From Corynebacterium flavescens (GTDB lineage Bacteria > Actinomycetota > Actinomycetes > Mycobacteriales > Mycobacteriaceae): a stretch of 64,000 nucleotides of DNA. Where the stretch lies: positions 1-64,000 of the forward strand of contig NZ_VXKK01000033.1 in the NCBI RefSeq assembly GCF_008693105.1. Reading direction: 5' to 3'. The translations under genes were made by a program, and so were the position numbers. The notes below the pieces were generated by a model that saw nothing but the letters and a program-made list of their open reading frames with translations, was not told where the DNA came from and did no database searches. Shown one piece after another: positions 8,204 through 18,493 of this stretch (within the stretch, counting starts at the first letter, position 1; the number at the start of each line of letters is the position of its first letter).

Positions 8204-9367
8204 TTAGCGGGTGACGCGTACCTCTGCGCGCGCTCCCTCTACCGCCTCGAGGCCCTCTTCATCGGCGATGCGCATGGCCTCTTCGATGAGGGTTTCTACG
8301 ATTTGTGCCTCGGGCACGGTCTTAACAACCTCACCCTTGACAAAGATCTGGCCCTTGCCGTTTCCGGAGGCCACGCCCAGATCGGCATCACGTGCCTCAC
8401 CCGGGCCGTTGACCACGCAGCCCATGACGGCCACGCGCAGCGGGAATTCCATCCCCTCAAGACCGGCGGTGACTTCCTCCGCCAGCTTATAAACATCGAC
8501 CTGTGCTCGACCGCAGGAAGGACAGGAGACGATTTCCAGCTTGCGGGGGCGCAGATTCAGCGACTGCAGAATCTGATCGCCGACCTTGATCTCCTCTACC
8601 GGATCCGCAGACAATGAGACGCGGATGGTATCCCCGATGCCTTCAGACAGCAAAGCGCCGAAAGCCACAGAGGACTTGATGGTACCCATAAACTTCGGTC
8701 CGGCCTCAGTCACGCCCAAGTGCAGCGGGTAATCCGTCTTCGCAGCCAGCTGGCGATAAGCCTCGACCATGAGAACCGGATCGGAGTGCTTCACGGAAAT
8801 GGCGATATCGCCGAAGCCGTATTCTTCGAAGAGTCCGGCCTCCCAAATAGCGGATTCCACCAGCGCCTCCGGCGTGGCCTTCCCATACTTTTCTAGCAGG
8901 CGCTTATCTAGGGATCCGCCGTTGACGCCGATGCGGATGGGGATTCCAGCATCCCCGGCCGCCTTCGCGACCTCCTTGACGCGACCGTCAAATTCCTTAA
9001 TGTTTCCCGGGTTGACACGAATGGCAGCGCAGCCGGCATCGATAGCCTGGAAGATGTACTTGGGCTGGAAGTGAATATCAGCAATGACGGGAATAGGTGA
9101 TTTCCGGGCGATGGCCGGCAGCGCTTCCGCATCGACAGGCTTGGGACAAGCCACGCGCACGATGTCGCAGCCGGTGGCCGTTAGCTGAGCGATCTGCTGC
9201 AGCGTGGCATTCACGTCATGGGTTTTGGTTGTCGTCATCGACTGCACCGAGATGGGGTGCTCGGAACCGACTCCCACTGGGCCTACAAACAGCTGGCGGG
9301 TAGTGCGGCGCGGCGCCAAAGTAGGCGGCGGGCCGTCTGGGATTCCTAGACCGATAGTGGTCGACAT
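8204..9367 (-). CDS. ispG: 4-hydroxy-3-methylbut-2-enyl diphosphate synthase
   Basis: Iron-sulfur enzyme of the MEP isoprenoid pathway. It converts MEcPP to HMBPP and supplies the precursors of menaquinone and decaprenyl phosphate. The N-terminal TIM barrel contains [19 protein letters not shown]. The C-terminal part holds the [4Fe-4S] ligands: the two Cys in SCPSCGR and one in [11 protein letters not shown]. Length is 387 residues. The start at ATG 9367 is preceded by AAGGAG. The gene lies downstream of dxr and rip1 on the same strand, so two steps of the pathway sit in one gene cluster. Confidence 0.97.
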   Translation of the reverse strand: MSTTIGLGIPDGPPPTLAPRRTTRQLFVGPVGVGSEHPISVQSMTTTKTHDVNATLQQIAQLTATGCDIVRVACPKPVDAEALPAIARKSPIPVIADIHFQPKYIFQAIDAGCAAIRVNPGNIKEFDGRVKEVAKAAGDAGIPIRIGVNGGSLDKRLLEKYGKATPEALVESAIWEAGLFEEYGFGDIAISVKHSDPVLMVEAYRQLAAKTDYPLHLGVTEAGPKFMGTIKSSVAFGALLSEGIGDTIRVSLSADPVEEIKVGDQILQSLNLRPRKLEIVSCPSCGRAQVDVYKLAEEVTAGLEGMEFPLRVAVMGCVVNGPGEARDADLGVASGNGKGQIFVKGEVVKTVPEAQIVETLIEEAMRIADEEGLEAVEGARAEVRVTR

Positions 9368-9472
9368 GGATGCTCCTTGCTATGAAACGCTCTACAACAC
9401 TAAAAGTACCCAGGTGGGGTCCTACGTGTTTAACGTCCCCACTCTAGCACCGCTGGCCAAACTGGCCTTAGC

Positions 9473-10681
9473 TCATCCGAAGAGACGGATGGGATTGACC
9501 ACGTCAGCGATGATGATAATGACGCCCACCGTCATGAGCAACGCCGCCATGGCATAGGTAACGGGCATCAGCCGCGTGTAATTAGCAGGTCCCAGGGCCG
9601 GCTTCTTCACAAGTCGGCGAATGAAGTCACGGATCTTCTCATAAATGACCACCGCGATGTGGCCGCCGTCAAATGGTGGCAGAGGAATGAGATTGAACAA
9701 GGCGAGGAAGAAGTTCAATGTAGCCAGCATCATGAAGAAGGCCGTCCACAGGTTGCGTTCCACAAGTTCCCCACCGACGCGCGAGGCGCCGACCACCGAC
9801 ATCGGCCCGTTAATATCGCGCTCCTGCCCAAAGATAGAGGCGACAATTCCCGGAATCTTCGAAGGGAACTGTGCGATTCCCTTCACTGTCGCATCCACGA
9901 CGTAGACGGAGTAATCCCAGGTTGCTGGGAAGGCGGAGACAAAGCCGTGCTTTTCGACGATGTCTATCACCTGGTTGCTCAGCCCTATAGACCCGGCATC
10001 TACCAGGTTCCCTTGGGCGTCCAAGCGCTTGACGGTATCGAGATGCACGGGGATATCGCGCTCGGCGCCTTGGCGCTCCACGCTCAAGGTGACGTCCTGG
10101 CCGGGGCGCATCATCACCTCGTCCCGCAGCTGCGTAAACGAGTCAATGGGCTGACCATCAAGAGCAAGAACGATATCGCCCGGCTCGACTCCCGCCTGCC
10201 CTGCTGGCCCTTGGCCCGTGCACGAGCCAAGTTCGCCCGCTTGGTTTTGATCAGCTGAACAGGTGACCTCACCAACTCGTGGGCGTACATCAGCGTGGGG
10301 ATTGGGCAGCCCACTGCTCACGGCGATGATAAAGAGAATAAGGAAGCCGAGGAAGAGATTAACGGCCACCCCGCCGAACATGACAACTATGCGCTGCCAG
10401 GCCGGCTTCTTGTACATGGCGTAGGGCTCTTCCTCCGGCGTGAGAAACTCATCCTGGGCGCTCATTCCCGCGATGTCGCAGTAGCCGCCGACCGGGATGG
10501 CCGCCAGTCCATACTCTGTGTGCCCACGCCGAAAGGAAAACACACGCGGTCCAAAACCGATGAAGTAGCGACGCACGCGCATGCCAAAAGCACGGGCCGT
10601 GAGCATATGCCCGGCCTCGTGCAAGGCCACGGTCACCCCGATACCCAGGGCGAAGAAGATGATACCCAGGACATTTGCCAT
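9473..10681 (-). CDS. rip1: Site-2 membrane metalloprotease (RseP/Rip1 family)
   Basis: Intramembrane zinc protease that cleaves membrane-anchored anti-sigma factors and other single-pass proteins. HEAGH at residues 21-25 sits in the first membrane helix. A second helix group near the C-terminus has FNLIPLPPFDGGHI, which supplies the third metal ligand. A PDZ domain (about 125-215, with GVEPGDIVLALDGQPI) lies between them. Length is 402 residues. The gene stands between dxr and ispG, the same neighbourhood as Rip1 in mycobacteria. The target anti-sigma factors cannot be seen here. Confidence 0.92.
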   Translation of the reverse strand: MANVLGIIFFALGIGVTVALHEAGHMLTARAFGMRVRRYFIGFGPRVFSFRRGHTEYGLAAIPVGGYCDIAGMSAQDEFLTPEEEPYAMYKKPAWQRIVVMFGGVAVNLFLGFLILFIIAVSSGLPNPHADVRPRVGEVTCSADQNQAGELGSCTGQGPAGQAGVEPGDIVLALDGQPIDSFTQLRDEVMMRPGQDVTLSVERQGAERDIPVHLDTVKRLDAQGNLVDAGSIGLSNQVIDIVEKHGFVSAFPATWDYSVYVVDATVKGIAQFPSKIPGIVASIFGQERDINGPMSVVGASRVGGELVERNLWTAFFMMLATLNFFLALFNLIPLPPFDGGHIAVVIYEKIRDFIRRLVKKPALGPANYTRLMPVTYAMAALLMTVGVIIIIADVVNPIRLFG

Positions 10682-10697
10682 TGTTTAAAAAGGCTTT

Positions 10698-11858
10698 CTA
10701 ATCAGCTAATGAATCCACCAGCGCATTCGCGCGGGCGCGTGCCTCGCGCTCGGTGGCGAGAACATCATCGACGCTTGAGGGTACACCAGCATACCGAGAC
10801 GCGGTGCCCAGTACCTCGCTCACAACATCGACTATCTGCGGGAAGTGAATTCGGCCCGCCAAAAACGCTGCGGCCGCCTCTTCGTTGGCGGCATTGAAGA
10901 CTACCCCGGTACCGTCGGCCGCCGCCGCGCGGGCGAGGGCGACGGCGGGGAAGGCGACGTCGTCAAGCGGCTCGAAATGCCAATCATGGACGTGGGAGAA
11001 GTCAAGAGCTGGCTGCGCGCCTGGGACGCGGTGCGGCCAATCGAGCGCGAGCGCTATCGGCAGCTTCATCGACGGCGGGGAGGCCTGGGCAATCGTCGCC
11101 CCATCACGGAAAGTAGCCATCGAGTGCACGATGGACTGCGGGTGCACGGTGACCTCGATCTTTTCTGGAGCGAGATCAAAAAGCAGCGTGGCCTCAATGA
11201 GCTCGAGACCTTTATTAACCATGCTGGCTGAGTTGAGGGTGTTCATCTGACCCATCGACCACGTAGGATGATGAGCCGCCTGCTGCGGAGTGACATCCCA
11301 CATCTGCTCGCGGGACCAGCCACGAAAAGGTCCTCCTGAGGCGGTAAGCACCAGATGATCCAACTCGGTCTCCGTCCCCGCCCTCAGGCATTGCGCCATG
11401 GCCGAGTGCTCGGAATCGACAGGGATAATCTGCCCCGCACGTGCCATTTGGGTTACGAGATGACCGCCTGCTACCAAGGACTCTTTGTTAGCCAGCGCCA
11501 GATACTGGCCCTGCTCGATGGCCGCAATGGTGGACTTGAGCCCCAGAGAACCGACCAAGGCGTTGAGGACCTTGTCCGCGGCGACGCTGCGTGTCAGGCG
11601 CTCCGCGGAGTCAGGGCCATCGATTACCTGACCGCCCAAGGCCTCCGAAACCTCGCGGGCGGCCGCGGGGTCCGCCACTGCCACGTGGTCAAACGAAAGG
11701 TTGAGAGCCCGTGCCTGCTCGATGATGATCCCCGGATTAGAGCCTGCGGCCGCGATGCCCACGACGGTGAACTTTTCAGGATTATCCGCGATGACTTCCA
11801 GTGCCTGGGTGCCGATAGAACCGGTGGAGCCGAGAATTAGAATGCGCTGTGTACTCAC
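10698..11858 (-). CDS. dxr: 1-deoxy-D-xylulose 5-phosphate reductoisomerase
   Basis: NADPH enzyme that converts DXP to MEP, the committed step of the non-mevalonate isoprenoid pathway. The NADPH fold opens with [12 protein letters not shown]. The metal and substrate segment contains [20 protein letters not shown] and ASGGPF, and the flexible loop reads [23 protein letters not shown]. Length is 386 residues. It starts at GTG 11858 behind a G-rich ribosome site. It is the first gene of the dxr-rip1-ispG run; rip1 follows 16 bases downstream. Confidence 0.97.
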   Translation of the reverse strand: MSTQRILILGSTGSIGTQALEVIADNPEKFTVVGIAAAGSNPGIIIEQARALNLSFDHVAVADPAAAREVSEALGGQVIDGPDSAERLTRSVAADKVLNALVGSLGLKSTIAAIEQGQYLALANKESLVAGGHLVTQMARAGQIIPVDSEHSAMAQCLRAGTETELDHLVLTASGGPFRGWSREQMWDVTPQQAAHHPTWSMGQMNTLNSASMVNKGLELIEATLLFDLAPEKIEVTVHPQSIVHSMATFRDGATIAQASPPSMKLPIALALDWPHRVPGAQPALDFSHVHDWHFEPLDDVAFPAVALARAAAADGTGVVFNAANEEAAAAFLAGRIHFPQIVDVVSEVLGTASRYAGVPSSVDDVLATEREARARANALVDSLAD

Positions 11859-12014
11859 CCCCCTAACCCTAGCCGTTTCTTAATCGGGCTACCCAAGCAG
11901 TCTGCGGGGGTATCTGATCGCTATCGCCTGCGCATTGTTTTAGGATAGGTGGGTATAAATGGCATTCTTGCGGCCCCATGTCGAGGAGCCGCGTGCAAAC
12001 GCGAAGGAGAGCAA

Positions 12015-12467
12015 GTGTCTTCCCACAAGCCGGTTCCACAGGTTTTTGACGGAGTTTCCACCGAGGACGTTCCATCCGCAGGCTTTGGTTGGTCCCGCAT
12101 CAGCCACACTGGCGTGCAGATCGCTGGTTGGGTAAGCGTCGTCTTCCTGCTGGCCTACAACTTTGGCAACCACCACGGCCACGTCGAGACTATCTGGCTC
12201 GTCTCCTTCGCCGTCCTTATTGCCATCGGCCTCGTGCTGCTCGCCCTGTCCCCCAAGCTGAGCCAAGTACGCACCCTAACCGCCCGCAACCAGCCAGTCG
12301 GCTACATTTCCCCGGATTGGGTCTACGACCAAAAGACTGTCTCCGGGGCTTATTCCGAGCTCACCGACTCCCAGCTGCGTGCTCTCAACATCGATCCTTC
12401 CCGCGTAGCCAACCTGCGCGTTGAGCCGGGTACCTCCCGCGCCAAGGCTGCTAAGCACCTGAGCTAA
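12015..12467 (+). CDS. DUF2631 membrane protein
   Basis: A 150-residue protein with two predicted membrane helices (about residues 37-57 and 63-83) and a soluble C-terminal tail. It fits the DUF2631 family of Corynebacteriales, whose function is unknown. The start is GTG 12015, with GGAG six bases upstream; the longer frame from 11949 has no ribosome site. It is divergent from dxr with about 155 bases between them, and it ends before a strong hairpin shared with the convergent ABC transporter. Confidence 0.75.
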   Translation: MSSHKPVPQVFDGVSTEDVPSAGFGWSRISHTGVQIAGWVSVVFLLAYNFGNHHGHVETIWLVSFAVLIAIGLVLLALSPKLSQVRTLTARNQPVGYISPDWVYDQKTVSGAYSELTDSQLRALNIDPSRVANLRVEPGTSRAKAAKHLS

Positions 12468-12496
12468 GACGGCCCGCTAAAGCGCCCAAAACTCAT

Positions 12497-12545
12497 AGCC
12501 GCGGCCTTGCCCTTTCCACTTTCTGGGAAGGACAAGGCCGCGGCT
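12497..12545. terminator. Bidirectional terminator
   Basis: AGCCGCGGCCTTG pairs with CAAGGCCGCGGCT, extended by a second CCC/GGG segment. It lies between the convergent DUF2631 gene and the ABC permease. TTTCT follows on the plus strand. Confidence 0.8.
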
Positions 12546-12559
12546 TTCTGCGATCTTTC

Positions 12560-14194
12560 CTAGACCACCCATGCCTTGGTCTTGCTGTAGATTTCCGGCA
12601 TCCGCCTATCCACTCGCTTGCTCGCTATCACTAGGGCCACCGCGTAGACAATCCCAGGAACAAGGATGCACACAGCGGCACCCACCGGCATCCACAGTGC
12701 ATCTCGTGCGGCACCGAAAGTAATGAGAACCATCCCAGGGAGGATAGGAATCCAGCCCACGAAGATCCCCACGAAAGCAGCAATGAATGCGCCGGCAGAG
12801 TAACCGGACTTATCTGTCCAGGGATTGGCTCCTGGCGCTGAAGTGGGATAGGCGTTAAAGACCGTGAAAAGCACTGACAGTGCCGCTGAGGATGCTAGCG
12901 TGCCCAAGGCGGCAAAGGCGATGCAGGCCGCCAGCACTTTCTGCGGCGCCACGGCAACGATGACCGCCGCAGTCAGAATAATGACCACCGCAGCGGGGAG
13001 AATATGTGCGAAGTGCCGTGCGCGCAGAAAGACCCGCGGAGGAACAGGAGCAGCCATCTTGAGCCAGCCGCTGGGACCGTCATATCCGTAGTCATTGGCG
13101 GCGGTCAGCCCGCCGAGCAGGCCAATCATAATGAGCATGGCATAGGCGGGGTACTCTTCCCCGCGCCACAACTGATAAAAGGCGAAAACCGATAGAAGCG
13201 GCAAAATAAGCAGGCTTCCGGCGAAGCGGGAATCACGCGCTACATAGACCAGGGAACGGGAAAACTCCATTGCGCCTGGACCTCGATAGGCCCAGCCGCC
13301 GAGCCTTAAGCGGGAAACCCCGCGAGCCTTGTCGGACTTGGCGGCAGAGCCCACTATGGCTGGGCGAGCGTATTCAGCGGCAATGGCTCGGCGCCACAAC
13401 CACCACAGGATGGCGGCGGTCACGAATGCAATGACGAGTTGCGCGAAGGCTGAACCCACGTGCCCAGCGGCCAATGCAGTGGCCCAGCCGGTGGCGGCCC
13501 CCAATGGCGTCCACGCCGCGATGGAACCGATCGTGCCGAGGGGCAGGGAGGAATCAAGCGATCCACTCAAGCTCATTACGGCGAACATCAGTGCGACGAT
13601 AGCCACAACGCCCACTGCCTTTGCTTTATCGCTCTTAAGCGCGAGGACCGAGGCTCCTAAGTGCATGATGCACTCTGCGAAAAGTATCGTCGTGGCCCAA
13701 GACAAGACCATGGCAGCCGCGAAGGCGATGACGGCTGCCACTCGCCCGCCTTGCTGCGCCAGGCTGATGGCGAGCATTGCGCCGCCCGCAACTGTGAAAA
13801 GAACGCTGAGCACGGCTGCGATAAGGACTCGGGAGGACAGCAGGCTGGTGCGCATCAACGCGGGCCGGACCTGGTTGAGTCCCAGCGGAAGTACCGCCAA
13901 CCTTCGCACTGTCACTTGGTTTTCCCCAGAGGGCATGAACAGCGCCAGCATGATGTAGGTGACCATGCCTGCGGCGTTGACTGCGACGAGGGAGTTGAGG
14001 TTGCCGGTTCCATCGAAAATCTCTACGGCTGCCAAAGCGCTCAACGATGCCAAGCCAATCGCGCCATAGAGCAACAGCATGAGGGAGATAACTAGCTGCG
14101 AAGGATTCGCCCTAAAGCTTCGAAGCCATAAAGTGCGGTGCAGCCTCACTATGGTTGAGGTCACCGATGCAGGAGCATTGCTTCTAGCTGGCAT
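12560..14194 (-). CDS. ABC-2 type exporter, permease subunit
   Basis: A 544-residue integral membrane protein with about twelve hydrophobic segments and no nucleotide-binding motif. It overlaps the end of the ATPase gene at 14184-15038 by 11 bases, so the two are translated together. The start is ATG 14194 (MPARSNAPASVTST). The longer frame to 14407 only shadows the ATPase. The pair resembles exporters of antibiotics, peptides or lipids, but the substrate cannot be told from sequence. From memory, a similar two-gene ABC system occurs near here in C. glutamicum. Confidence 0.85.
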   Translation of the reverse strand: MPARSNAPASVTSTIVRLHRTLWLRSFRANPSQLVISLMLLLYGAIGLASLSALAAVEIFDGTGNLNSLVAVNAAGMVTYIMLALFMPSGENQVTVRRLAVLPLGLNQVRPALMRTSLLSSRVLIAAVLSVLFTVAGGAMLAISLAQQGGRVAAVIAFAAAMVLSWATTILFAECIMHLGASVLALKSDKAKAVGVVAIVALMFAVMSLSGSLDSSLPLGTIGSIAAWTPLGAATGWATALAAGHVGSAFAQLVIAFVTAAILWWLWRRAIAAEYARPAIVGSAAKSDKARGVSRLRLGGWAYRGPGAMEFSRSLVYVARDSRFAGSLLILPLLSVFAFYQLWRGEEYPAYAMLIMIGLLGGLTAANDYGYDGPSGWLKMAAPVPPRVFLRARHFAHILPAAVVIILTAAVIVAVAPQKVLAACIAFAALGTLASSAALSVLFTVFNAYPTSAPGANPWTDKSGYSAGAFIAAFVGIFVGWIPILPGMVLITFGAARDALWMPVGAAVCILVPGIVYAVALVIASKRVDRRMPEIYSKTKAWVV

Positions 14195-15038
14195 CAGGAC
14201 TGACCTCCCCAGCTGATCCCCGAGCGCTATCGGGTCCGCTTGGAGCCGTGCGAAGCCAAGAAAACGAGCTCGGGTCAAGGTCTTCCCCGCCGACCAACTC
14301 GATGAAGATGTCACTGAGGGTTCTGCCCTGCCGCACATCTTCGGCTGTGCCGCTGGAGAGCACCCGCCCTTCGGCGACAATGGCGACGTGATCACACAAC
14401 CCCTCAACCAACCCCATCACGTGCGAGGACAGGATGACCGTTCCCCCGCGGCGAGCGAAAGCGCGCAAGAGCTGCTGGATCATTCTTCCGGAAACAGGAT
14501 CCACGGCCTCCAAAGGCTCATCAAGGATGAGGACCTCTGGATCATGCAATACCGCGCCGGCGAGGAGAATCTTCTTGGTCATTCCTGCCGAATAATCCAC
14601 GATGCGCTTATCTGCCGCCTCAGCGAGGGAGAGATTAGCCAGGAGGTCTCGGGAGCGCCGAGCCACTTCAGCCTCATCCAATGAGCGCAGGGCGCCGAGA
14701 TAATAGAGGTATTCCGCACCGGTGAGCCTGTCAAACACCGGCACACCGTCCATCAGAAGGCCCATTGCCCGCTTGGCCGGCAGTGGATCACGCCAAATAT
14801 CGTGCCCCACGATGAAGGAAGTGCCGCTATCGGGACGCAAGAGACCACAAGCCATGGTCAGCATCGTGGTTTTGCCCGCGCCATTGGGGCCGACGATTCC
14901 ATAGATCGAGCCCACCGGAACATCGAGGCTGAGATCATCAACCGCGGCCTTTCCAGCGAAAGCTTTGGAGAGGTTGCGAACTGCAAAGGCGGCCCCAGCA
15001 GGGTCAGGCTGGACCGGCGCTATGTGTGGAGAGAACAT
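14184..15038 (-). CDS. ABC transporter ATP-binding protein
   Basis: A 284-residue ATPase that would energise the permease encoded just downstream. It has Walker A GPNGAGKTT, a signature loop YSAGMTKK (a variant of LSGGQ in which the first Gly is Ala), Walker B VLILDEPLE and an H-loop SSHV. The DEPLE variant, with Leu in place of the usual Thr, occurs in the CcmA/NatA-like exporter group. The last 40 residues are a polar tail without a clear domain. Confidence 0.9.
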   Translation of the reverse strand: MFSPHIAPVQPDPAGAAFAVRNLSKAFAGKAAVDDLSLDVPVGSIYGIVGPNGAGKTTMLTMACGLLRPDSGTSFIVGHDIWRDPLPAKRAMGLLMDGVPVFDRLTGAEYLYYLGALRSLDEAEVARRSRDLLANLSLAEAADKRIVDYSAGMTKKILLAGAVLHDPEVLILDEPLEAVDPVSGRMIQQLLRAFARRGGTVILSSHVMGLVEGLCDHVAIVAEGRVLSSGTAEDVRQGRTLSDIFIELVGGEDLDPSSFSWLRTAPSGPDSARGSAGEVSPDAS

Positions 15039-15105
15039 AACTCTCCACCCTAGTGTGCCAATTTACATAGCGCTCAAGCGCACCCAGACGTGTCCGGGAA
15101 AGCGC

Positions 15106-16212
15106 CTATGCCGACTCGCGCTCTTCAGCAGCGAGCTGGCCACAGGCCGCAGCGATCTCATCGCCCTTGGTATCACGCACGGTACAAGGCACGCCCTGCG
15201 CAATGACACGGCGGACAAACTCATCCTGGCGCGCTTTGGGCGCCGCATCCCACTCAGAGCCCGGCGTGGGGTTAAGAGGGATGACGTTGACGTGGACCTT
15301 GGAGCCCAAAGCGGCGTGGAGCTTCTTGCCCAGCAGATCGGCGCGGGAATCCTGATCATTCTTATCCCGGATGAGCGCATACTCAATAGAGACACGGCGC
15401 GCGGACTTGTCGGCGTAGTAACGTGCGGCCTCAAGGACCTCCTCGACCGGCCACCGATTGTTGACTGGGACCAAGCTATCGCGCAGCTCATCATCTGGGG
15501 TGTGCAGGGAAACTGCGAGGGTGCAGGCCAAGTCTTCGTCGGCAAGCTTGCGGATGGCCGGAGCCAACCCCACCGTGGAAACGGTGACGCTACGCTGCGA
15601 AAGCCCGAAACCGGCGCCGTCTTGCCCGGTTATCTGGCGCACGGCGCTCACCACGCGCTTGTAGTTTGCCAGTGGCTCACCCATGCCCATGAACACGACG
15701 TTGCTCACGCGGCCGCCTTCCGCGTCCATGGCTGCTGCGGCGTGCCGGAATTGCTCGACAATCTCCGCTGTGGACAAATTGCGGTCCAGCCCACCTTGAC
15801 CGGTGGCGCAGAAGGGGCAAGCCATGCCACAGCCCGCTTGCGAGGAAATGCACAGCGTAGCTCGGCCGGGATAGCGCATCAACACCGACTCTAGGAGAGT
15901 TCCATCGTGCAGGCGCCACAGGGACTTCGTGGTTTCCCCGTCATCGGTCGAGGTGGTCTTGACGGGCTCCATGAGCGTGGGAAACAGCGCTTCCTGTACA
16001 GCCTGACGCTTATCGGCAGGGATGTCCGTCATGTCTTCGACTACATCGGTGTGATGGACGTAGTAGTGCTTAGCCAGCTGCTTAAGCCGGAACTTGGGCA
16101 GGCCCAACTCGGCGAGCTTATCTATACGCTCGTTGTCAGTAAGATCCGCGAAGTGCTTGGGCGGCAGGCCACGCCGCGGGGCGGAAAAGTTTAATTTTAA
16201 AGATTCAACCAT
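15106..16212 (-). CDS. rlmN: Dual-specificity 23S rRNA (A2503-C2) / tRNA (A37-C2) methyltransferase
   Basis: Radical SAM enzyme that methylates C2 of A2503 in 23S rRNA and A37 in some tRNAs. The cluster motif CGMACPFC binds [4Fe-4S], and GEPLANY and the SVTVSTVG segment follow. The C-terminal region supplies the methyl-carrying Cys in [20 protein letters not shown]. The start is ATG 16212, because the sequence upstream in the same frame shows no coding character and no ribosome site. Length is 368 residues, typical of the family. Confidence 0.95.
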   Translation of the reverse strand: MVESLKLNFSAPRRGLPPKHFADLTDNERIDKLAELGLPKFRLKQLAKHYYVHHTDVVEDMTDIPADKRQAVQEALFPTLMEPVKTTSTDDGETTKSLWRLHDGTLLESVLMRYPGRATLCISSQAGCGMACPFCATGQGGLDRNLSTAEIVEQFRHAAAAMDAEGGRVSNVVFMGMGEPLANYKRVVSAVRQITGQDGAGFGLSQRSVTVSTVGLAPAIRKLADEDLACTLAVSLHTPDDELRDSLVPVNNRWPVEEVLEAARYYADKSARRVSIEYALIRDKNDQDSRADLLGKKLHAALGSKVHVNVIPLNPTPGSEWDAAPKARQDEFVRRVIAQGVPCTVRDTKGDEIAAACGQLAAEERESA

Positions 16213-16305
16213 GGTGCGCCCTATTTTCCACTTTATTGGGCCTTTTGGCCAATTGCCCGTGCGCCGAAGTGGCATAACTGACACTGAACGGGATTAAATG
16301 GATAT

Positions 16306-16845
16306 ATGACAACTCCTGATAAACCCGCTGAGAACCTACCCTCCGACCCTTCCCTGCGGCCCTCCTCAGATCTTCCAGCATCGGCGTCCCCTCAATCTGG
16401 CGACACCACCCCTACGGAGTTGGACGCCACCCCATCCTTCGAGGAAGCAGCCTCAGACCACAGCGCCACTAATACCGAGTCCCCCGCCAGCTACGAGGGC
16501 GCCCTAGAGGATCCGCAACTGAGCCGCAAGGAAAAGAAGGCTCTGCAAAAAGAGCAGGAAAAGCAAGAACACAAAGCCGAGAAGGTTCAGGGATCTCTAG
16601 CCGCAAGCACCTGGGTGGGGCTCATCGTAGGATTCTTGCTTCTCATCTTGTTGATTGTCTTTATTATGCAGAATCAACAACAGGTACCCATGAACTTCCT
16701 TAAGTGGTCCGGCGAGTTCCCAGCCGGGGTTGCCTACCTCATCTTCGCCGTTGCCGGCGCACTCCTGATGGCCTTGGTCGGTGGCCTGCGGATGCTGGAG
16801 CTACGTCGTCAAGTGCGCAAACAGGCCAAGCGCAAGCGTAACTAA
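16306..16845 (+). CDS. LapA/DUF1049-domain membrane protein
   Basis: A 179-residue protein. The first 100 residues are acidic, Ser/Pro-rich and then Lys/Glu-rich (SRKEKKALQKEQEKQEHKAEK). Two membrane helices follow, and between them is QQQVPMNFLKWSGEFPAGV, the DUF1049 signature (QN..V.F.FL.W). The tail is basic. The role of the family in Gram-positives is unknown. TTAAAT at 16294-16299 could be a -10 box that gives a leaderless transcript from ATG 16306. Confidence 0.75.
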   Translation: MTTPDKPAENLPSDPSLRPSSDLPASASPQSGDTTPTELDATPSFEEAASDHSATNTESPASYEGALEDPQLSRKEKKALQKEQEKQEHKAEKVQGSLAASTWVGLIVGFLLLILLIVFIMQNQQQVPMNFLKWSGEFPAGVAYLIFAVAGALLMALVGGLRMLELRRQVRKQAKRKRN

Positions 16846-16849
16846 GAAA

Positions 16850-16890
16850 CTCAGGCAGGCACCGCCAGCACGCCTGCTTTTCTGCCTGAG
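16850..16890. terminator. Terminator between convergent genes
   Basis: CTCAGGCAG pairs with CTGCCTGAG. A competing inner hairpin GCAGGC/GCCTGC is followed by TTTT on the plus strand. It serves the LapA gene and probably cdsA on the other strand. Confidence 0.65.
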
Positions 16891-16900
16891 CGCAGCAAAT

Positions 16901-17773
16901 CTAAAGCGTGGTGAGGAAGCTCATTGCCACCCACGTAATCATGGCTGAGGGAAGCATTCCATCGAGCCGGTCCATGAGGCCGCCGTGGGCAGGCAAAATG
17001 GCGGACATGTCCTTGATTCCGAGTTCGCGTTTGAACTGGGATTCCACGAGGTCCCCTAACGTGGCACAGAATACGAGTGCCAGCCCCATCAGCGCGCCTA
17101 CCCAGGCATCGTGATGCAGGAGGAACTTGAACGCTAGGGCACCGGTGATAACCCCGAACACGATGGAACCGGCAAAGCCCTCCCAGGACTTCTTGGGGCT
17201 TACTGCAGGCGCCATCGGGTGCGAGCCGAACATCACCCCTGTGATGTAACCGCCGGTATCGGAAGCGACTACGCAGAGCATGAACGTGACAATGGATGCT
17301 GCGCCCGAGGCGAAGGGAGTCTCCGCGTGCGAGAGCATAGCCGCGAAAGTGCCAAAGAGGGGTATCCACGTCAGGACAAAGATTCCCACGGCAGTATCGC
17401 GCAAGTAATTGATCGGCGGACGGTGCCGACCGTTGTGGAAAAGCCTGCTGAACATGAGCACGAGAACCGCGGTGACATACACGGCCACGAGGCCCGCGGC
17501 GTTCATCCACCACGAGATCCACACCATGGCCTGCCCCAGGATGATAAGCATCGTGCGGGGTATGTAGTAAGAGTGCTCGCGCAGACGGGTGAGGACTTCC
17601 CACATTGCCACGCCAATGGCGACCGAGACCACGAGATACCACGCCAGGGGCCCAGCCCAGACAGAAAAGACGACGAGCGCGCCAAGTCCGACGCCCACCC
17701 CAATGGCAGTAGGCACATTACGGCCCGCACCATTTCTAGGTTTAGGCAGACGGCGACCAAGGGTTTCACTCAC
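16901..17773 (-). CDS. cdsA: Phosphatidate cytidylyltransferase
   Basis: Integral membrane enzyme that makes CDP-diacylglycerol from phosphatidic acid and CTP, the branch point for phosphatidylinositol (and its mannosides) and cardiolipin. Multiple hydrophobic helices are present. The family signature appears near the C-terminus as PAHGGLMDRLDGMLPSA. The start is GTG 17773 with GGAAGGA seven bases upstream, which gives 290 residues; the frame continues upstream without a better site. The frr gene lies about 95 bases upstream, separated by a hairpin. Confidence 0.93.
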   Translation of the reverse strand: MSETLGRRLPKPRNGAGRNVPTAIGVGVGLGALVVFSVWAGPLAWYLVVSVAIGVAMWEVLTRLREHSYYIPRTMLIILGQAMVWISWWMNAAGLVAVYVTAVLVLMFSRLFHNGRHRPPINYLRDTAVGIFVLTWIPLFGTFAAMLSHAETPFASGAASIVTFMLCVVASDTGGYITGVMFGSHPMAPAVSPKKSWEGFAGSIVFGVITGALAFKFLLHHDAWVGALMGLALVFCATLGDLVESQFKRELGIKDMSAILPAHGGLMDRLDGMLPSAMITWVAMSFLTTL

Positions 17774-17822
17774 TGGGTAGTCCTTCCTTTGGCGCGTGTG
17801 GCTCGCCAGGTTCATAGAAAAA

Positions 17823-17853
17823 GCGCCGCCGCACACTAAAAGCACAGCGACGC
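17823..17853 (-). terminator. Terminator or attenuator after frr
   Basis: On the minus strand a 12-pair GC-rich stem with wobbles (GCGTCGCTGTGC side) has a TTTTA loop and is followed by TTTTTC. It would end the pyrH-frr transcript before cdsA. Confidence 0.6.
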
Positions 17854-17867
17854 GCAGAACGCGGGGC

Positions 17868-18425
17868 TTAAACCTCCAGCAACTCCGCTTCCTTGTTGGC
17901 GACGAGCTTCTCTACCTGATCAATATAGCCCGAGGTGATCTTCTCCATCTCCTTTTCGGCGGCAACAACCTCGTCTTCTCCGGCATCCCCGTCCTTCTGG
18001 AGCTTCTTGAGCTGTTCCATTGCTTTGCGACGCACGTTACGAATGGCAATCTTTCCGTCCTCGCCCTTGCTCTTGGCCAGCTTGACCATGTCGCGACGAC
18101 GCTCCTCAGTCAACTGCGGGATTGTCACGCGCAGGACCTGACCATCATTGGTGGGGTTTACGCCCAAGTCGGAGTTGCGGATCGCATTTTCAATCTCATG
18201 GATCATTGACTGCTCATAGGGCTTAATCAACAGCATGCGCGGCTCTGGCACGGCGATGGTCGCCATCTGTGTGATAGGCGTGGGGGCGCCGTAGTATTCG
18301 GCGACAAGGCCGTTGAACATGGCCGGGTTCGCGCGGCCGGTGCGAATGGTAACCAGCTGTTCGCGGGTGTGTTCCACCGAGGCGGACATGTGCTCTTCGG
18401 CTTCGAGGTGGATATCGTCGATCAT
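17868..18425 (-). CDS. frr: Ribosome recycling factor
   Basis: Splits post-termination ribosomes together with EF-G. Length is 185 residues, the standard size. The family segments [38 protein letters not shown] and [11 protein letters not shown] are all present. It lies directly downstream of pyrH, as in most bacteria (tsf/pyrH/frr/cdsA order). Confidence 0.98.
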   Translation of the reverse strand: MIDDIHLEAEEHMSASVEHTREQLVTIRTGRANPAMFNGLVAEYYGAPTPITQMATIAVPEPRMLLIKPYEQSMIHEIENAIRNSDLGVNPTNDGQVLRVTIPQLTEERRRDMVKLAKSKGEDGKIAIRNVRRKAMEQLKKLQKDGDAGEDEVVAAEKEMEKITSGYIDQVEKLVANKEAELLEV

Positions 18426-18493
18426 GAGGCTAGGCTCCCTAGAAAATCAGAATAGTACTGGTGAAAAATGTAGCAGGTTGGCACCCACCGTGG